Below are positions 17,011-26,310 of a DNA stretch of 64,000 bases, in pieces (positions within the stretch are counted from its first letter, which is position 1; each line of letters opens with the position of its first letter). Location: the NCBI RefSeq assembly GCF_900220985.1, contig NZ_OCPC01000001.1:1404836-1468835 (forward strand). Reading direction: 5' to 3'. The translations under genes were made by a program, and so were the position numbers. The notes beneath the pieces were generated by a model. That model made no database searches. It was not told the origin of the DNA and saw nothing but the letters and a program-made list of their open reading frames with translations. This DNA comes from Parahoeflea halophila. Lineage in GTDB: Bacteria > Pseudomonadota > Alphaproteobacteria > Rhizobiales > Rhizobiaceae.

Positions 17011-17921
17011 ACCCGCAAGCCATCATCGACGGACTGATCGCCGGTTCGACCATCGGCCTGGGTGCCATCGGTCTGACGCTCACCTATTCCATTCTGCGCT
17101 TTGCCAATTTCACCCATGGCGATTTTCTCGCCTGGGGCGCTTACCTGACACTCACCGTGGCCGGCGTTCTCGGTGGGCTGGCAGCCGGGCTCGGCGCTCC
17201 GGTCTATCCATTCAGCTTTGGTTGGGGCCTGCCGCTTGCCGTACTCGGCGGCGTGGCGTTGACGGTCGCCCTCACTCTCGGACTCGACCGGATTCTGTTC
17301 CGGAAGCTGCGGGCCCGGGGCGCTGACACGATCATCATCGTCATGGCAAGCTTTGGCGCCTCCATGGCGCTGCGCTCGCTGCTTGAATTCATCTTCACCG
17401 CCAAGCCGGTCTATTTCACCAATGCCTTGCAGATTGCCAAACCGCTGGGGCTCGGCATGCGCGCAACGCCGGACCAGCTTATGGTCATTGGCCTTACCGC
17501 GCTCATGGTGCTGGGCCTTCACCTGCTGGTCACCCACAGCGCCACGGGCCGCGCCATGCGGGCCGTTTCTGAAAACCCGGGTCTTGCCGGCGTCTACGGC
17601 GTCGATGTCGCCAAGGTTGTCCGGGTCACCTGGATCATCGGCGCCGGCATGGCCTGCATCGCCGGTGTCATGGCGGGTCTTCTGGTTCAGATCCGCCCCT
17701 ACATGGGCTTCGACCTGCTGCTTCCACTGTTCGCCGCTGCCATTCTCGGCGGCATCGGCTCTATCCCCGGCGCCATGCTCGGCGGATTGATCATCGGTCT
17801 GAGCGAGGCATTTGCCGTGCAGATCATCGGAGCGGAATGGCGCGCTGCTATTTCCTTTGTCATCCTCGTCATCGTGCTGATGCTGCGGCCGCAGGGCCTC
17901 TTTGGCCGGAAGGAGGCCTGA
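17007..17921 (+). CDS. livH: Liv-type ABC transporter permease (LivH-like)
   Basis: This 304-residue membrane protein has a typical LivH opening, GLIAGSTIGLGAIGLTLTYSI, followed by FANFTHGDFLAWGAYLTL, the signature of this permease family. About eight hydrophobic segments follow, with the GRAMRAVSENPGLAGVYGVD coupling loop (about residues 182-201) that contacts the ATPases, and a final GGIGSIPGAMLGGLIIGL segment. It pairs with LivM to form the channel. Its gene overlaps that of LivF and is two bases from that of LivM. Confidence 0.93.
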   Translation: MNPQAIIDGLIAGSTIGLGAIGLTLTYSILRFANFTHGDFLAWGAYLTLTVAGVLGGLAAGLGAPVYPFSFGWGLPLAVLGGVALTVALTLGLDRILFRKLRARGADTIIIVMASFGASMALRSLLEFIFTAKPVYFTNALQIAKPLGLGMRATPDQLMVIGLTALMVLGLHLLVTHSATGRAMRAVSENPGLAGVYGVDVAKVVRVTWIIGAGMACIAGVMAGLLVQIRPYMGFDLLLPLFAAAILGGIGSIPGAMLGGLIIGLSEAFAVQIIGAEWRAAISFVILVIVLMLRPQGLFGRKEA

Positions 17922-17923
17922 GA

Positions 17924-18883
17924 ATGGAGCTCCTCGCCTACGCCGCCTTCTTCCTCACCATTGCCCTGACCTACGCCGTCATCTGTCTTGGGCTGAACGT
18001 GCAATGGGGCCAGACTGGCCTTTTCAATGTCGGCATTGCCGGCTTTGTCGGTCTCGGCGCCTATGTGTCTGCCGCCCTGACGACCCCCGATGCTGCCGAG
18101 CGGATTGGCGGGTTTGACCTGCACATCGCGCTGGGCTGGCTGGCAGCCATGGCGGCGGGCGCGGCGCTCGCACTCGCCGTGGGCCTTCTGACCCTCAGGA
18201 TGCGCTCCGACTATCTCGCGATCACCACATTCGGCATCGCCGTGGCGCTGCAGCTCGTGTTCCAGAACACCGAAAGCCTCACTGGCGGCGCCTTCGGCAT
18301 GGCCTTCATCCCGCGCCCGTTCTCCGGCTTGCAGAGCGAGCCTTTTGCCTTCAACGTCCTCAATCTGGCGCTCACGGCGCTCGTCGTGCTGGTGCTCTAC
18401 GTCCTGCTTGAGCACCTGTTGCGCAGCCCATGGGGCCGCGCGCTGAGGGCCGTACGCGAGGATGAGGTCGCAGCCCAGGCGCTCGGCAAGAACCCGGTTC
18501 TGCTGCGCATCCAGGCCTTTGCGCTCGGCGGCGCGATCATGGCGCTGGCCGGTGCCGTTCAGGCACATTTCATCGGCTTCATAGCGCCGGCCAATTACCT
18601 GCCGATGATGACCTTCCAGGTCTGGGCCATGCTGATTGTCGGCGGGTCCGGCAACAACCGCGGCGCCATACTCGGCGCGGTGCTGGTATGGGCCATCTGG
18701 GCCCTGTCCGGAGCGTTGATTTCCGAAATTTTCCCTGCCGACCAGCAGGCCCGCGCGGCTTCGCTGCAGATCGTCATAATCGGCGTGATGCTCTGCGCCA
18801 TCCTGCTTTGGCGGCCCCAGGGCATTTTGCCCGAGGTCCGCTCCGTTTCCCGCCACCTCGGGCACCGCAACAAGGACACCTAA
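17924..18883 (+). CDS. livM: Liv-type ABC transporter permease (LivM-like)
   Basis: This 319-residue permease shows the LivM hallmark GLNVQWGQTGLFNVGIAGF near the N-terminus, a RSDYLAITTFGIAVAL segment, and the coupling loop RALRAVREDEVAAQALGKN near residue 170. The C-terminal MLIVGGSGNNRGAILGAVL stretch is also family-typical. I chose ATG 17924 because AGGAGG sits about eight bases upstream and the LivM pattern begins there; the frame is open to 17837 inside livH. It forms the inner-membrane channel with LivH. Confidence 0.93.
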   Translation: MELLAYAAFFLTIALTYAVICLGLNVQWGQTGLFNVGIAGFVGLGAYVSAALTTPDAAERIGGFDLHIALGWLAAMAAGAALALAVGLLTLRMRSDYLAITTFGIAVALQLVFQNTESLTGGAFGMAFIPRPFSGLQSEPFAFNVLNLALTALVVLVLYVLLEHLLRSPWGRALRAVREDEVAAQALGKNPVLLRIQAFALGGAIMALAGAVQAHFIGFIAPANYLPMMTFQVWAMLIVGGSGNNRGAILGAVLVWAIWALSGALISEIFPADQQARAASLQIVIIGVMLCAILLWRPQGILPEVRSVSRHLGHRNKDT

Positions 18884-18886
18884 GAC

Positions 18887-20359
18887 ATGAAACCTGACCG
18901 CACCGAGCTTGCTCCCGGCCTCTCCATCAGCCGGATCCTCACCGGCCTCTGGCAGGTTGCCGACCAGGAAAAGGACGGCAGCACGCTTGATCCCGTGGCT
19001 GGTGCAAAAGCCCTGGCCGAATATGCCGCAGCCGGTTTCGACACGTTTGACATGGCCGATCACTATGGCAGCGCTGAGCTGATCACCGGCGAATTACTGC
19101 GCAGCTGGCAGGGCGACACCCGTCCGAAGGCCTTCACCAAATGGTGCCCGGAACCCGGACCGATGACGCCGGAAGTGGTGCGCGCCGGGGTCCAGGAGCG
19201 GCTCGACCGGCTCGGCGTCAAGACGATCGATCTTCTCCAGTTCCACTGGTGGACCTTCGAGCATCCGGCCTGGCTCGACGCCCTGCATGAGCTCAAGCGG
19301 CTCAAGGACGAAGGTCTGATCGGGCAGATCGGCGTCACCAATTTCGACGCCGCTCATCTCGCCCTTGCTTTGGCCGAAGACATTCCTCTCGTCTCCAACC
19401 AGGTTTCGTTCTCGCTCATCGACCGCCGTGCTGCCGGCCACCTTGCTGAAACCTGCAAGGCACACGGCGTGCGGCTTCTCGCCTACGGCACCCTGTGCGG
19501 CGGCTTCCTGTCCGAGCGCTGGCTCGGCAAGCCCGAACCTGAAGCGGTCGAGGACTGGAGCGGCTCGAAATATCTCCGCTTCATCCGGACCGCCGGAGGC
19601 TGGAACGGGTATCAGGGCATCCTCGCCGCTGCCGACGCGATCGCCAGGAAACACGGCGTGTCGATCTCCAATGTAGCCACCCGCTGGGTACTGGAGCATG
19701 CCCATGTCGCAGGCGTCATCGTTGGTGCGCGGCTTGGCGAAAACCAGCACCGTGACGACAATCTGCGGCTGTTTCAGTTCGAACTTGATGCCTCTGACCA
19801 TGCCTTGCTGGATCAGGCCTTCGCAGCCACCAACATGATCCCCGGCGATTGCGGCGACGAATACCGCCAGCCACCCTTCCTCACAGCCTCCGGCGATCTC
19901 AGCCATCACCTTGCTGCCATGCCCAGTGCACTTGAGGCCGTCACCGATCCGGACAATCCGGACCGCGCGCGGGTGTTTTCAGGTTCGCTTTGGGAGCCGA
20001 TCGCCGGCTATTGCCGTGCGTTGCGGGACGGCGAGAGGATTGTCGTGTCCGGCACCACCGCCACCCACGGCGTCGACCGCACGGTCGCACTCAACGATGC
20101 CGGTGCTCAGACCACCTATATTCTCGACAAGATTGCCGCCTCGGTCCGCGCCCTCGGCGGTGACCCGAAGGACATCCTGCGCACCCGCATGTATCTGCGA
20201 GGGAACGAGGATGTGGAAGCGGCCGCCCGTGCCCACGGGCTGCGCTTCACCACCAATCCGCCGGCAAACACCACGTTTCTGGTCGGCAATCTGATCGGTG
20301 ACTTTCGCGTCGAGATCGAGGCCGAAGCCGTGGTCAGCAAGAAGTCTGAAGACCGCTAG
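18887..20359 (+). CDS. Aldo/keto reductase fused to a C-terminal Rid (YjgF) domain
   Basis: This 490-residue protein joins two enzyme folds. Residues 1 to about 320 form an aldo/keto reductase with tetrad residues in FDMADHYGS (Asp, Tyr), AFTKW (Lys) and LLQFHWW (His). After a linker, residues about 350-485 form a YjgF/Rid domain (RVFSGSLWEPIAGYCRALRD, GERIVVSGTTA, ILDKIAASVRALGG, FRVEIEAEAVV). Where imine-hydrolysing RidA has a conserved Arg in a PAR motif, this domain reads PPANTTF, so Asn replaces Arg. It is therefore probably not a classical imine deaminase but a Rid-like binding or hydrolytic module. The gene follows livM by three bases and is the last of the operon. The AKR part is a paralog of the product at 13288. 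Confidence 0.88.
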   Translation: MKPDRTELAPGLSISRILTGLWQVADQEKDGSTLDPVAGAKALAEYAAAGFDTFDMADHYGSAELITGELLRSWQGDTRPKAFTKWCPEPGPMTPEVVRAGVQERLDRLGVKTIDLLQFHWWTFEHPAWLDALHELKRLKDEGLIGQIGVTNFDAAHLALALAEDIPLVSNQVSFSLIDRRAAGHLAETCKAHGVRLLAYGTLCGGFLSERWLGKPEPEAVEDWSGSKYLRFIRTAGGWNGYQGILAAADAIARKHGVSISNVATRWVLEHAHVAGVIVGARLGENQHRDDNLRLFQFELDASDHALLDQAFAATNMIPGDCGDEYRQPPFLTASGDLSHHLAAMPSALEAVTDPDNPDRARVFSGSLWEPIAGYCRALRDGERIVVSGTTATHGVDRTVALNDAGAQTTYILDKIAASVRALGGDPKDILRTRMYLRGNEDVEAAARAHGLRFTTNPPANTTFLVGNLIGDFRVEIEAEAVVSKKSEDR

Positions 20360-20362
20360 GAC

Positions 20363-21667
20363 TCAGATCCCGAACCTGTCCCGCAACCGGTAAGCGGCCA
20401 CGGACGGCGCCAGGAACCACGGATTCCCCGTGTAGAAAGGCCGTGTTCTGAACGGAATTTCGCTGAAGGCGCCGAGATCCGTGTCGACGCCTGCGGCAGC
20501 CCTGCCGAGTTTCGAGCCGAGATACCCGGCCATGCCGACACCGGAACCGCAGTATCCCATGGCATAGAAGAGATTGTTGTCTTCGCCGCAATGCATCAGC
20601 GTGTCGAAGGTAAACGCCACGATGCCAGCCCAGGAATGGCTGATCCGTGTGCCCTTGAGGTCGGGAAACAGCCGCACCAGTTCGGCCAGCAGCTTCGGCC
20701 CGCTCTTGCGCGGGTCGGTTTCCTGCAGAGAAACCCGCCCGCCGAACAGAATACGCTTCCGGTCCGGTGACGGCCGGTAGTAATAGACCAGCTTTCTGGT
20801 GTCGGAGAGAATGCGGTTGGTCGGAAACAACCGGTCCATGGTCTCGGCCGGTATCTCCTCGGTCGCAATCACATAGGACCCGATCGGGATTACCCGCCGC
20901 TGCTGCCAGGGTGTCAACGGACCGGTATAGCCGTTGGTGGCGATGATCACCTTGCCGGCACGGATCCGTCCCTTGTCAGTGGAAAGCTCGAAGCCAAGCG
21001 GTCCGCGCTCGAGATCATTCACCCGGCACTGACTGATGATCTTCGCACCGGCGGTTCTGGCCACGCCGATCAGACCCGCATGATACTTGCCAGGATCGAT
21101 GCTCGAATGCCGGGGAAACACGATCCCGCCATGATAGGCATCGGTGCCCAGCTCGCTGTGCAGCCTGTCGCGCGGCACCATGAACGCCCCGGTCTCAAAG
21201 CCGGGATGCCGGTGTTCGGCCTCCCGCACCAGCTTGTCATACTGCCGTGCGGTATGCGCGCCATGGAACCGTCCCACCTCGTCGAAACTGCAATCGATGG
21301 CTTCTTCGGCAACGAAATCGCGAACGTGGTGCAGCGACGCCTGGCCTTCCCTGAGAATCCGCACAGCCAGCGCTTCGCCATAGCGCTGGCAAAGCGTGGA
21401 ATAGGATGGTTTGACGCTGGTCGAGATTTGCCCGCCATTGCGGGTCGAGCAGCCGAAGCCTGCTGCCTCCGCGTCGACGACAACCGTCTCGAGCCCCGAC
21501 CGCGCCGTCTGCACCGCCGCATGCAGTCCGGTATAGCCCGACCCGATAATTGCCACATCCGCGGTTGCGGGCAGCTTGCTCAGATCGTCGGGGTGACGCG
21601 GGCTCGCATCCCACCAGTAAGGCACCGGCTTGAAGTCTGCGCTGAAGCACTCGCTGTCATCTGTCAT
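20363..21667 (-). CDS. PuuB-like FAD-dependent amine oxidoreductase
   Basis: A DAO-family flavoprotein of 434 residues. FAD-binding is shown by VAIIGSGYTGLHAAVQTA (about 38-55) and the acidic end VVVDAEAAGFGCSTRNGGQ, the form seen in gamma-glutamylputrescine oxidases (PuuB/OrdL). A later GRVSLQETDP and the C-terminal FYAMGYCGSGVGMAGYLG glycine-rich stretch complete the FAD pocket. It would oxidise a secondary or primary amine to an aldehyde with release of peroxide or electron transfer. It lies one base after the GMC gene at the end of the Pot operon, which suggests the imported polyamine-like compound is its substrate. Confidence 0.88.
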   Translation of the reverse strand: MTDDSECFSADFKPVPYWWDASPRHPDDLSKLPATADVAIIGSGYTGLHAAVQTARSGLETVVVDAEAAGFGCSTRNGGQISTSVKPSYSTLCQRYGEALAVRILREGQASLHHVRDFVAEEAIDCSFDEVGRFHGAHTARQYDKLVREAEHRHPGFETGAFMVPRDRLHSELGTDAYHGGIVFPRHSSIDPGKYHAGLIGVARTAGAKIISQCRVNDLERGPLGFELSTDKGRIRAGKVIIATNGYTGPLTPWQQRRVIPIGSYVIATEEIPAETMDRLFPTNRILSDTRKLVYYYRPSPDRKRILFGGRVSLQETDPRKSGPKLLAELVRLFPDLKGTRISHSWAGIVAFTFDTLMHCGEDNNLFYAMGYCGSGVGMAGYLGSKLGRAAAGVDTDLGAFSEIPFRTRPFYTGNPWFLAPSVAAYRLRDRFGI

Positions 21668-21668
21668 C

Positions 21669-23303
21669 TCAGACCCCGGTGTGGTCGGAGAGGATCATGT
21701 CGGCCCCCTTCTCCGCCACCATGATTGTCGGTGCATTGGTGTTTCCCGATGTCACCGTGGGAAAGACCGAGGCATCGATGACACGCAGGTTTTCGAGCCC
21801 ATGCGCCTTCAGACGGGAATTGACCACGGAATTGGCCGCATTGTCGCCCATCCTGCAGGTGCTGACCGGATGAAAAACCGTTCCCGCCCGTGCACGGATG
21901 TCCGCAATCATTTCCTCATCCGTTTCCACCTGCCGGCCGGGACGGATTTCCTCGTCCAGGATCTCGGCCAAGGCCGGTGCCTGGGCAAGCCTGCGCATGA
22001 ATCGAGCCCCCTCGAGCTGCTCGGCCACATCGTGGTTGGTCGAGAGATAATTCGGATGGATTGCCGGCGCATCAAACGGGTCGGCCGACTTGAGGTCGAG
22101 ATGGCCACGGCTCGTCGGTCGCGTCGGTTGGGTGCCCATGATCACGCCGGAGAACGGGTCCGGGCTCATCAGCGCCCGCTTTCCCGGCAGTGCCTTGGTG
22201 TAGCTCACCGGCGAGAAATAAAGCTGCATGTTGGGGCGCTCAAGTTCAGGCCGGGTCTTGATGAAACCACCGGCCTGGTTGACGCCGAGCGACAGTGGGC
22301 CGCGGCGCCTGAGCACATAGTTCAGGCCGTGCTGCAGCTTGCCGAAAAGCGGACGCAGATCGTCATTGAGCGTCCTGACCTTGGCCTTGTAGGTATGATC
22401 GATGCACAAATGGTCCTGCAGATGCTGGCCGACATTGGCCTGTTCGTGAACTATCTCGATACCGTGGCGCTTGAGCATGTCCGCCGGCCCGACGCCCGAC
22501 AGCATCAGCAGTTGCGGCGAATTGACGGCTCCACCCGAAACAATCACTTCCCGGCCCGCGTAAACCTGTTCGGTGCGGCCGTTGCGGACATATTCCACTC
22601 CCACAGCACGCGTCCCGTCGAACAGGATCCGCGTCGCATGCGCGCGTGAGATAACCCGCAGGTTGGACCTCTTTCTCGCCGGATGCAGATAGGCCCGCGC
22701 CGCCGACATGCGGAACCCGCCCTTGGCGGTGTTCTGGTAGAGCCCGATGCCCTCATTGCTGGCGGCATTGAAATCCGCAGTGTAGGTCAGCCCGCATTCC
22801 ACACCGGCCCGAATGAAATTCTGGCAGGTTGGGTGCAGATCCCTCTCCATGGTCGTGACATACAGGGGGCCGCTGTCGCCGCGCCACTCGGTGCCGCCCT
22901 GATCGCTGGTCTCGCTCTTCTTGAAGTAAGGCAGCACGCTGCTCCATCCCCATCCGGGATTGCCCATTGCCTCCCAGTCGTCGAAATCGCCGGAATGGCC
23001 ACGGATGTAGACCATCGCATTGATCGAGGATGAGCCGCCAATCACCTTGCCGCGCGGCCAGTAGCTGACGCGGTTCTCCGTGCCCGGGTCCGGTTCGGAC
23101 GTGTACATCCAGTTGATGCGCTTGTCGTAAAACGCCATGCCGTAACCGATCGGCATCCAGATCTTGAAGTTCCGGTCATGGCCGCCCGCCTCCAGCAACA
23201 GCACGGAGTACCTGCCATTTTCGGTCAGCCGGTTGGCCAGTACGCAACCGGCTGACCCTGCACCAACAATCACGAAATCATAGGTTTGCACGGGATGCGT
23301 CAC
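21669..23303 (-). CDS. GMC family oxidoreductase (choline dehydrogenase-like)
   Basis: This 544-residue flavoprotein starts with the GMC dinucleotide motif [17 protein letters not shown] and has the family signature [18 protein letters not shown] (about 80-97). The second signature [16 protein letters not shown] and the C-terminal catalytic pair, His in [10 protein letters not shown] and Asn in SGNTNAPT, are intact. GMC enzymes oxidise alcohols to aldehydes. It resembles BetA in length, but it is not next to betB or betI and sits in a Pot-type operon, so I do not call it betA. It is 27 bases downstream of the permease gene. An alcohol group in the imported compound is a sensible guess for its substrate. 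Confidence 0.88.
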   Translation of the reverse strand: MTHPVQTYDFVIVGAGSAGCVLANRLTENGRYSVLLLEAGGHDRNFKIWMPIGYGMAFYDKRINWMYTSEPDPGTENRVSYWPRGKVIGGSSSINAMVYIRGHSGDFDDWEAMGNPGWGWSSVLPYFKKSETSDQGGTEWRGDSGPLYVTTMERDLHPTCQNFIRAGVECGLTYTADFNAASNEGIGLYQNTAKGGFRMSAARAYLHPARKRSNLRVISRAHATRILFDGTRAVGVEYVRNGRTEQVYAGREVIVSGGAVNSPQLLMLSGVGPADMLKRHGIEIVHEQANVGQHLQDHLCIDHTYKAKVRTLNDDLRPLFGKLQHGLNYVLRRRGPLSLGVNQAGGFIKTRPELERPNMQLYFSPVSYTKALPGKRALMSPDPFSGVIMGTQPTRPTSRGHLDLKSADPFDAPAIHPNYLSTNHDVAEQLEGARFMRRLAQAPALAEILDEEIRPGRQVETDEEMIADIRARAGTVFHPVSTCRMGDNAANSVVNSRLKAHGLENLRVIDASVFPTVTSGNTNAPTIMVAEKGADMILSDHTGV

Positions 23304-23330
23304 TCTCAGGTTGGAGGCTTGACAGGGAAC

Positions 23331-24188
23331 TCAGGTCTGCGGCTTGTCGCGGTTCACCAGGATCGAAATCAGCGCCAGCAGCGCCGAACCGACCATCAGG
23401 AAAAACGAGACTGCGTTGAGCACGGGCGTCGAGCCAACCTTGACCATCCGGTCATACATGGTGATCGTCAGCGGCGCTTCGGAACCGACCAGGAACAGCG
23501 TGGTGTTGAAGTTCTCGAACGAGACCAGGAACGCCACGATGCCGGCCGCCGCCATGGCGGGAAACAGGAATGGCAGGGTGATCGTGCGAAGCACCCGCAC
23601 CCGGCTGGCTCCAAGATTGAAGGCCGCTTCCTCCATCGATTCATCGAATTTTTTCAGTCGCGCGATGATGACCAGCGAGGTTATCGTAGTGATGAAGGAG
23701 AACTGCCCCAAGACCACCAGGATGAGACCGGGCCGCAGAAAATCAAGGTCCAGCGACAGAGCCTCCTCCGCGCCATTTGCGATGTTGCTCGCCAGCAGCA
23801 GGATGGAGATACCCAGGATGACGCCGGGAATGACCAGCGGCAGCACCATCATGATGTAGAAGAAGTCCTTGGCGGGGAACCTGCAGCGCACAAACAGGAA
23901 CGCGTTGCAAGTACCGACGAATACCGACAGCAAGGAAACGAAGCTGGCGATGACGAAGGAGTAGTACAGCCCCCTCAGCAGCCTGCGGTCATGAAACATG
24001 CCAAGCTTGGGCTCGGTGTCGTTGAAGAACCAGTCCAGCGTGAAGCCTTGCCATGGCAGAGACGGGAACAAGGAGTCGTTGAAGGCGAACATGCCGGCAG
24101 CCACCAGCGGCGCCGCCAGGAAGACAAAGAACGCAGCCACATAGATCCGGTAGCTGGTCAGGAACGCGGTGTTGGGTTTGATAGCCAT
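23331..24188 (-). CDS. potC: Polyamine-type ABC transporter permease (PotC-like)
   Basis: The product has 285 residues and about six hydrophobic segments, with a signal-anchor start. The inner-membrane coupling motif, EEAAFNLGASRVRVLRTITLP near residue 180, is the EAA loop of the PotC/YdcV family. It forms the channel with the PotB-like protein; its start overlaps the stop of that gene. The operon on the minus strand runs binding protein, ATPase, PotB-like, PotC-like, GMC oxidoreductase, amine oxidase. Substrate class (polyamine or similar cationic amine) follows from family only. Confidence 0.9.
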   Translation of the reverse strand: MAIKPNTAFLTSYRIYVAAFFVFLAAPLVAAGMFAFNDSLFPSLPWQGFTLDWFFNDTEPKLGMFHDRRLLRGLYYSFVIASFVSLLSVFVGTCNAFLFVRCRFPAKDFFYIMMVLPLVIPGVILGISILLLASNIANGAEEALSLDLDFLRPGLILVVLGQFSFITTITSLVIIARLKKFDESMEEAAFNLGASRVRVLRTITLPFLFPAMAAAGIVAFLVSFENFNTTLFLVGSEAPLTITMYDRMVKVGSTPVLNAVSFFLMVGSALLALISILVNRDKPQT

Positions 24189-25057
24189 CAGCTTTTCGCC
24201 ACCGTGGAGTTGAGTGTCTGACCCGACAGCTTCAGTCCGCCCCAGACCACCAGCGAAGTGAAGGCCAGCAGCAGGAAGCCGAACGCAGCACCCGATTCCC
24301 AGTTATAGCGGGTTATGAACTGGTCGTAGATCTGTTCGGTAAACCAGCTCGAGTTCTTGCCGCCCAGAAGGATCGGCGTCAGGTAGCTGCCGGCCGTCAG
24401 CATGAACACCACGATGCAGCCCGAAACGATCCCCGGCATGGCATAGGGTATGATGATCCGCCTGAGCACGGTCGGGCCGTTGCCGCCGAGATTGTAGCCA
24501 GCCTCGATCATCGAATTGTCCATGCCGTCCAGTGTCGAGACCAGCGGAACGATCATGAACAGGATCACGGTGTAGACCAGCCCCATGATCACCGCTGCGT
24601 CATTATAGAGAAATTCGATCGGCGTGTTGATCACGCCCGCCCACTGCAGGCTGCTGGAGATGATGCCGGTTTCACGCAGCAGCAGGATCCAGCCGAACGC
24701 CCGGATCAGGTCACTGACCCAAAGCGGGATCAGGCACATGAGGAACAGCGCGCCGCGGGTGCGGTTGCCGGCGATCTTGGCAATGTAATAAGCGATCGGG
24801 AACCCGAGCAGCAGCGCCAGCGCAGTGACCAGCAATGACATTGATCCGGTCCGGATCAGCGTGTTCCAGTAGATCGGCTCTGCAAAGAAATTGATGTAGT
24901 TGCCGAGCCCGAACTCATACATCCGCGGCCCGACCTTCTCCCGCACCGAGATATAGAACATCCCCAGATGCGGCAGCACGATCAGGAGGAAGATCCACAG
25001 CGCGAACGGCGCGAACAGCAGAATGAGCGACAGCCGCTTGATATCCTTCTGCATCAT
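24188..25057 (-). CDS. potB: Polyamine-type ABC transporter permease (PotB-like)
   Basis: The 289-residue permease has an N-terminal anchor (SLILLFAPFALWIFLLIVLPH), several further hydrophobic helices and the EAA coupling loop MIEAGYNLGGNGPTVLRRII near residue 190. The segment MCLIPLWVSDLIRAFGWILL is typical of PotB/PotH proteins. It lies ten bases after the ATPase gene and overlaps the PotC-like gene by one base. It is one half of the transmembrane channel. Confidence 0.9.
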   Translation of the reverse strand: MMQKDIKRLSLILLFAPFALWIFLLIVLPHLGMFYISVREKVGPRMYEFGLGNYINFFAEPIYWNTLIRTGSMSLLVTALALLLGFPIAYYIAKIAGNRTRGALFLMCLIPLWVSDLIRAFGWILLLRETGIISSSLQWAGVINTPIEFLYNDAAVIMGLVYTVILFMIVPLVSTLDGMDNSMIEAGYNLGGNGPTVLRRIIIPYAMPGIVSGCIVVFMLTAGSYLTPILLGGKNSSWFTEQIYDQFITRYNWESGAAFGFLLLAFTSLVVWGGLKLSGQTLNSTVAKS

Positions 25058-25067
25058 CGGATCGCCC

Positions 25068-26201
25068 TCACGCCTTGAAGCACATGGTCTGCTCAGGCGA
25101 CCATGAAAGCGTAACGTTATCCTTGGGCTTCAGGTCCTGAGTGCTGCCGGTCAGCACAACATCGGCCTCGATCAGTTCGCCCGCACCATCGCGGACCAGA
25201 ACGCGGCTGTTGGCACCGTTGAACAGGATGCTGTCGACCTTGCCGTTGATTACATTGTGCGCCGGATCGACCGGCTTGTCCGAAGCGCCGGTCTTTTCCG
25301 CCGAAATGAATTCAGGCCGGACAAATGCGCTCACCGTATCACCCACCGCAGGAGTGCCCGTACCACGCACTGAACCGCGCATGGTGAGGCCTGCTTCGGT
25401 GGCCACTTCGACAGCGCCGTTCTCGACACGGGTCACCTTGCCTGCCCAGCGGTTGGTGTCGCCGACAAAACCCGCCACGAATGCAGCCGACGGGTTATGG
25501 TAGAGCTCTTGGGGGGTCCCGATCTGGACAAACTTGCCCTGGTTCATGATCGCCACATTATCTGACATCACAAGTGCTTCCGACTGATCGTGAGTGATGT
25601 AGACAAAGGTTGTATCGAACTGGTGCTGCAGCAGCTTGAGCTCGATTTTCATGGCTTCGCGCAGCTTCAGGTCCAGCGCGCCAAGCGGCTCATCCAGCAG
25701 CAGCACATCGGGGTCGAGGACCATGCAGCGGGCAATGGCAATGCGCTGTTTCTGACCGCCCGACAACTGGCTGATCTCGCGATTGGCAACATCCGGCAGC
25801 GAAATACGTTCGAGAACATCGTGAACCTTGGTTCGGATCACCTCTTTCGAGACACCGGCACAGCGCAGGCCATAGGCGATGTTTTCATAGACATTCATCA
25901 TCGGAAACAGCGCCAGGTGCTGAAACACCATCTTCACATTGCGCTTGTTCGGCGGGGTGCCGATCACCGAGTTGCCCTTGATCCTTATGTCGCCTGAAGT
26001 CGGAGATTCGAAACCCGCAATCATCCGCATCAGTGTGGTTTTGCCGCAACCTGACGGACCGAGTATGGAAAAGAACGAGCCCTTGGGGATCTCGAAGGAG
26101 ACGTCATCAACAGCTCTAACCGAGCCAAAGTGCTTCCTGACCTGGACACACTCCAGATCGTTATCGGTGGTGGCCAAATCGTTCTCGGTCATGGATTGCA
26201 T
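25068..26201 (-). CDS. potA: Polyamine-type ABC transporter ATP-binding protein (PotA-like)
   Basis: This 377-residue ATPase carries Walker A GPSGCGKTT (about 53-61), the Q-loop VFQHLALFPMMNV, signature LSGGQKQRIAIARCMV, Walker B LLLDEPLGALDLKLRE and the switch YITHDQSEAL. The C-terminal third is a TOBE-type regulatory/OB domain, normal for PotA. It sits 110 bases behind the binding protein gene with a strong hairpin between them. Either of two nearby ATG codons (26201 or 26192) could be the start. It powers the PotB/PotC-like channel. Confidence 0.92.
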   Translation of the reverse strand: MQSMTENDLATTDNDLECVQVRKHFGSVRAVDDVSFEIPKGSFFSILGPSGCGKTTLMRMIAGFESPTSGDIRIKGNSVIGTPPNKRNVKMVFQHLALFPMMNVYENIAYGLRCAGVSKEVIRTKVHDVLERISLPDVANREISQLSGGQKQRIAIARCMVLDPDVLLLDEPLGALDLKLREAMKIELKLLQHQFDTTFVYITHDQSEALVMSDNVAIMNQGKFVQIGTPQELYHNPSAAFVAGFVGDTNRWAGKVTRVENGAVEVATEAGLTMRGSVRGTGTPAVGDTVSAFVRPEFISAEKTGASDKPVDPAHNVINGKVDSILFNGANSRVLVRDGAGELIEADVVLTGSTQDLKPKDNVTLSWSPEQTMCFKA

Positions 26202-26244
26202 CGAAAGCCCAGTGCAGTGACGTCAGGTGTCTTTGAGAGTTTCA

Positions 26245-26278
26245 ATGCGGCTGCCCGGATTGGGATGGGCAGCCGCAT
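26245..26278 (-). other. Hairpin between binding-protein and ATPase genes
   Basis: ATGCGGCTGCCC (26245-26256) and GGGCAGCCGCAT (26267-26278) are perfect 12-bp complements with a ten-base loop, 32 bases after the binding-protein stop. No T tract follows on the minus strand. It is likely a 3' stabiliser or partial attenuator between the first gene and the rest of the operon. Confidence 0.7.
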
Positions 26279-26310
26279 CATCTTACGAAAAGATGGTCAT
26301 GATGCCTGGC

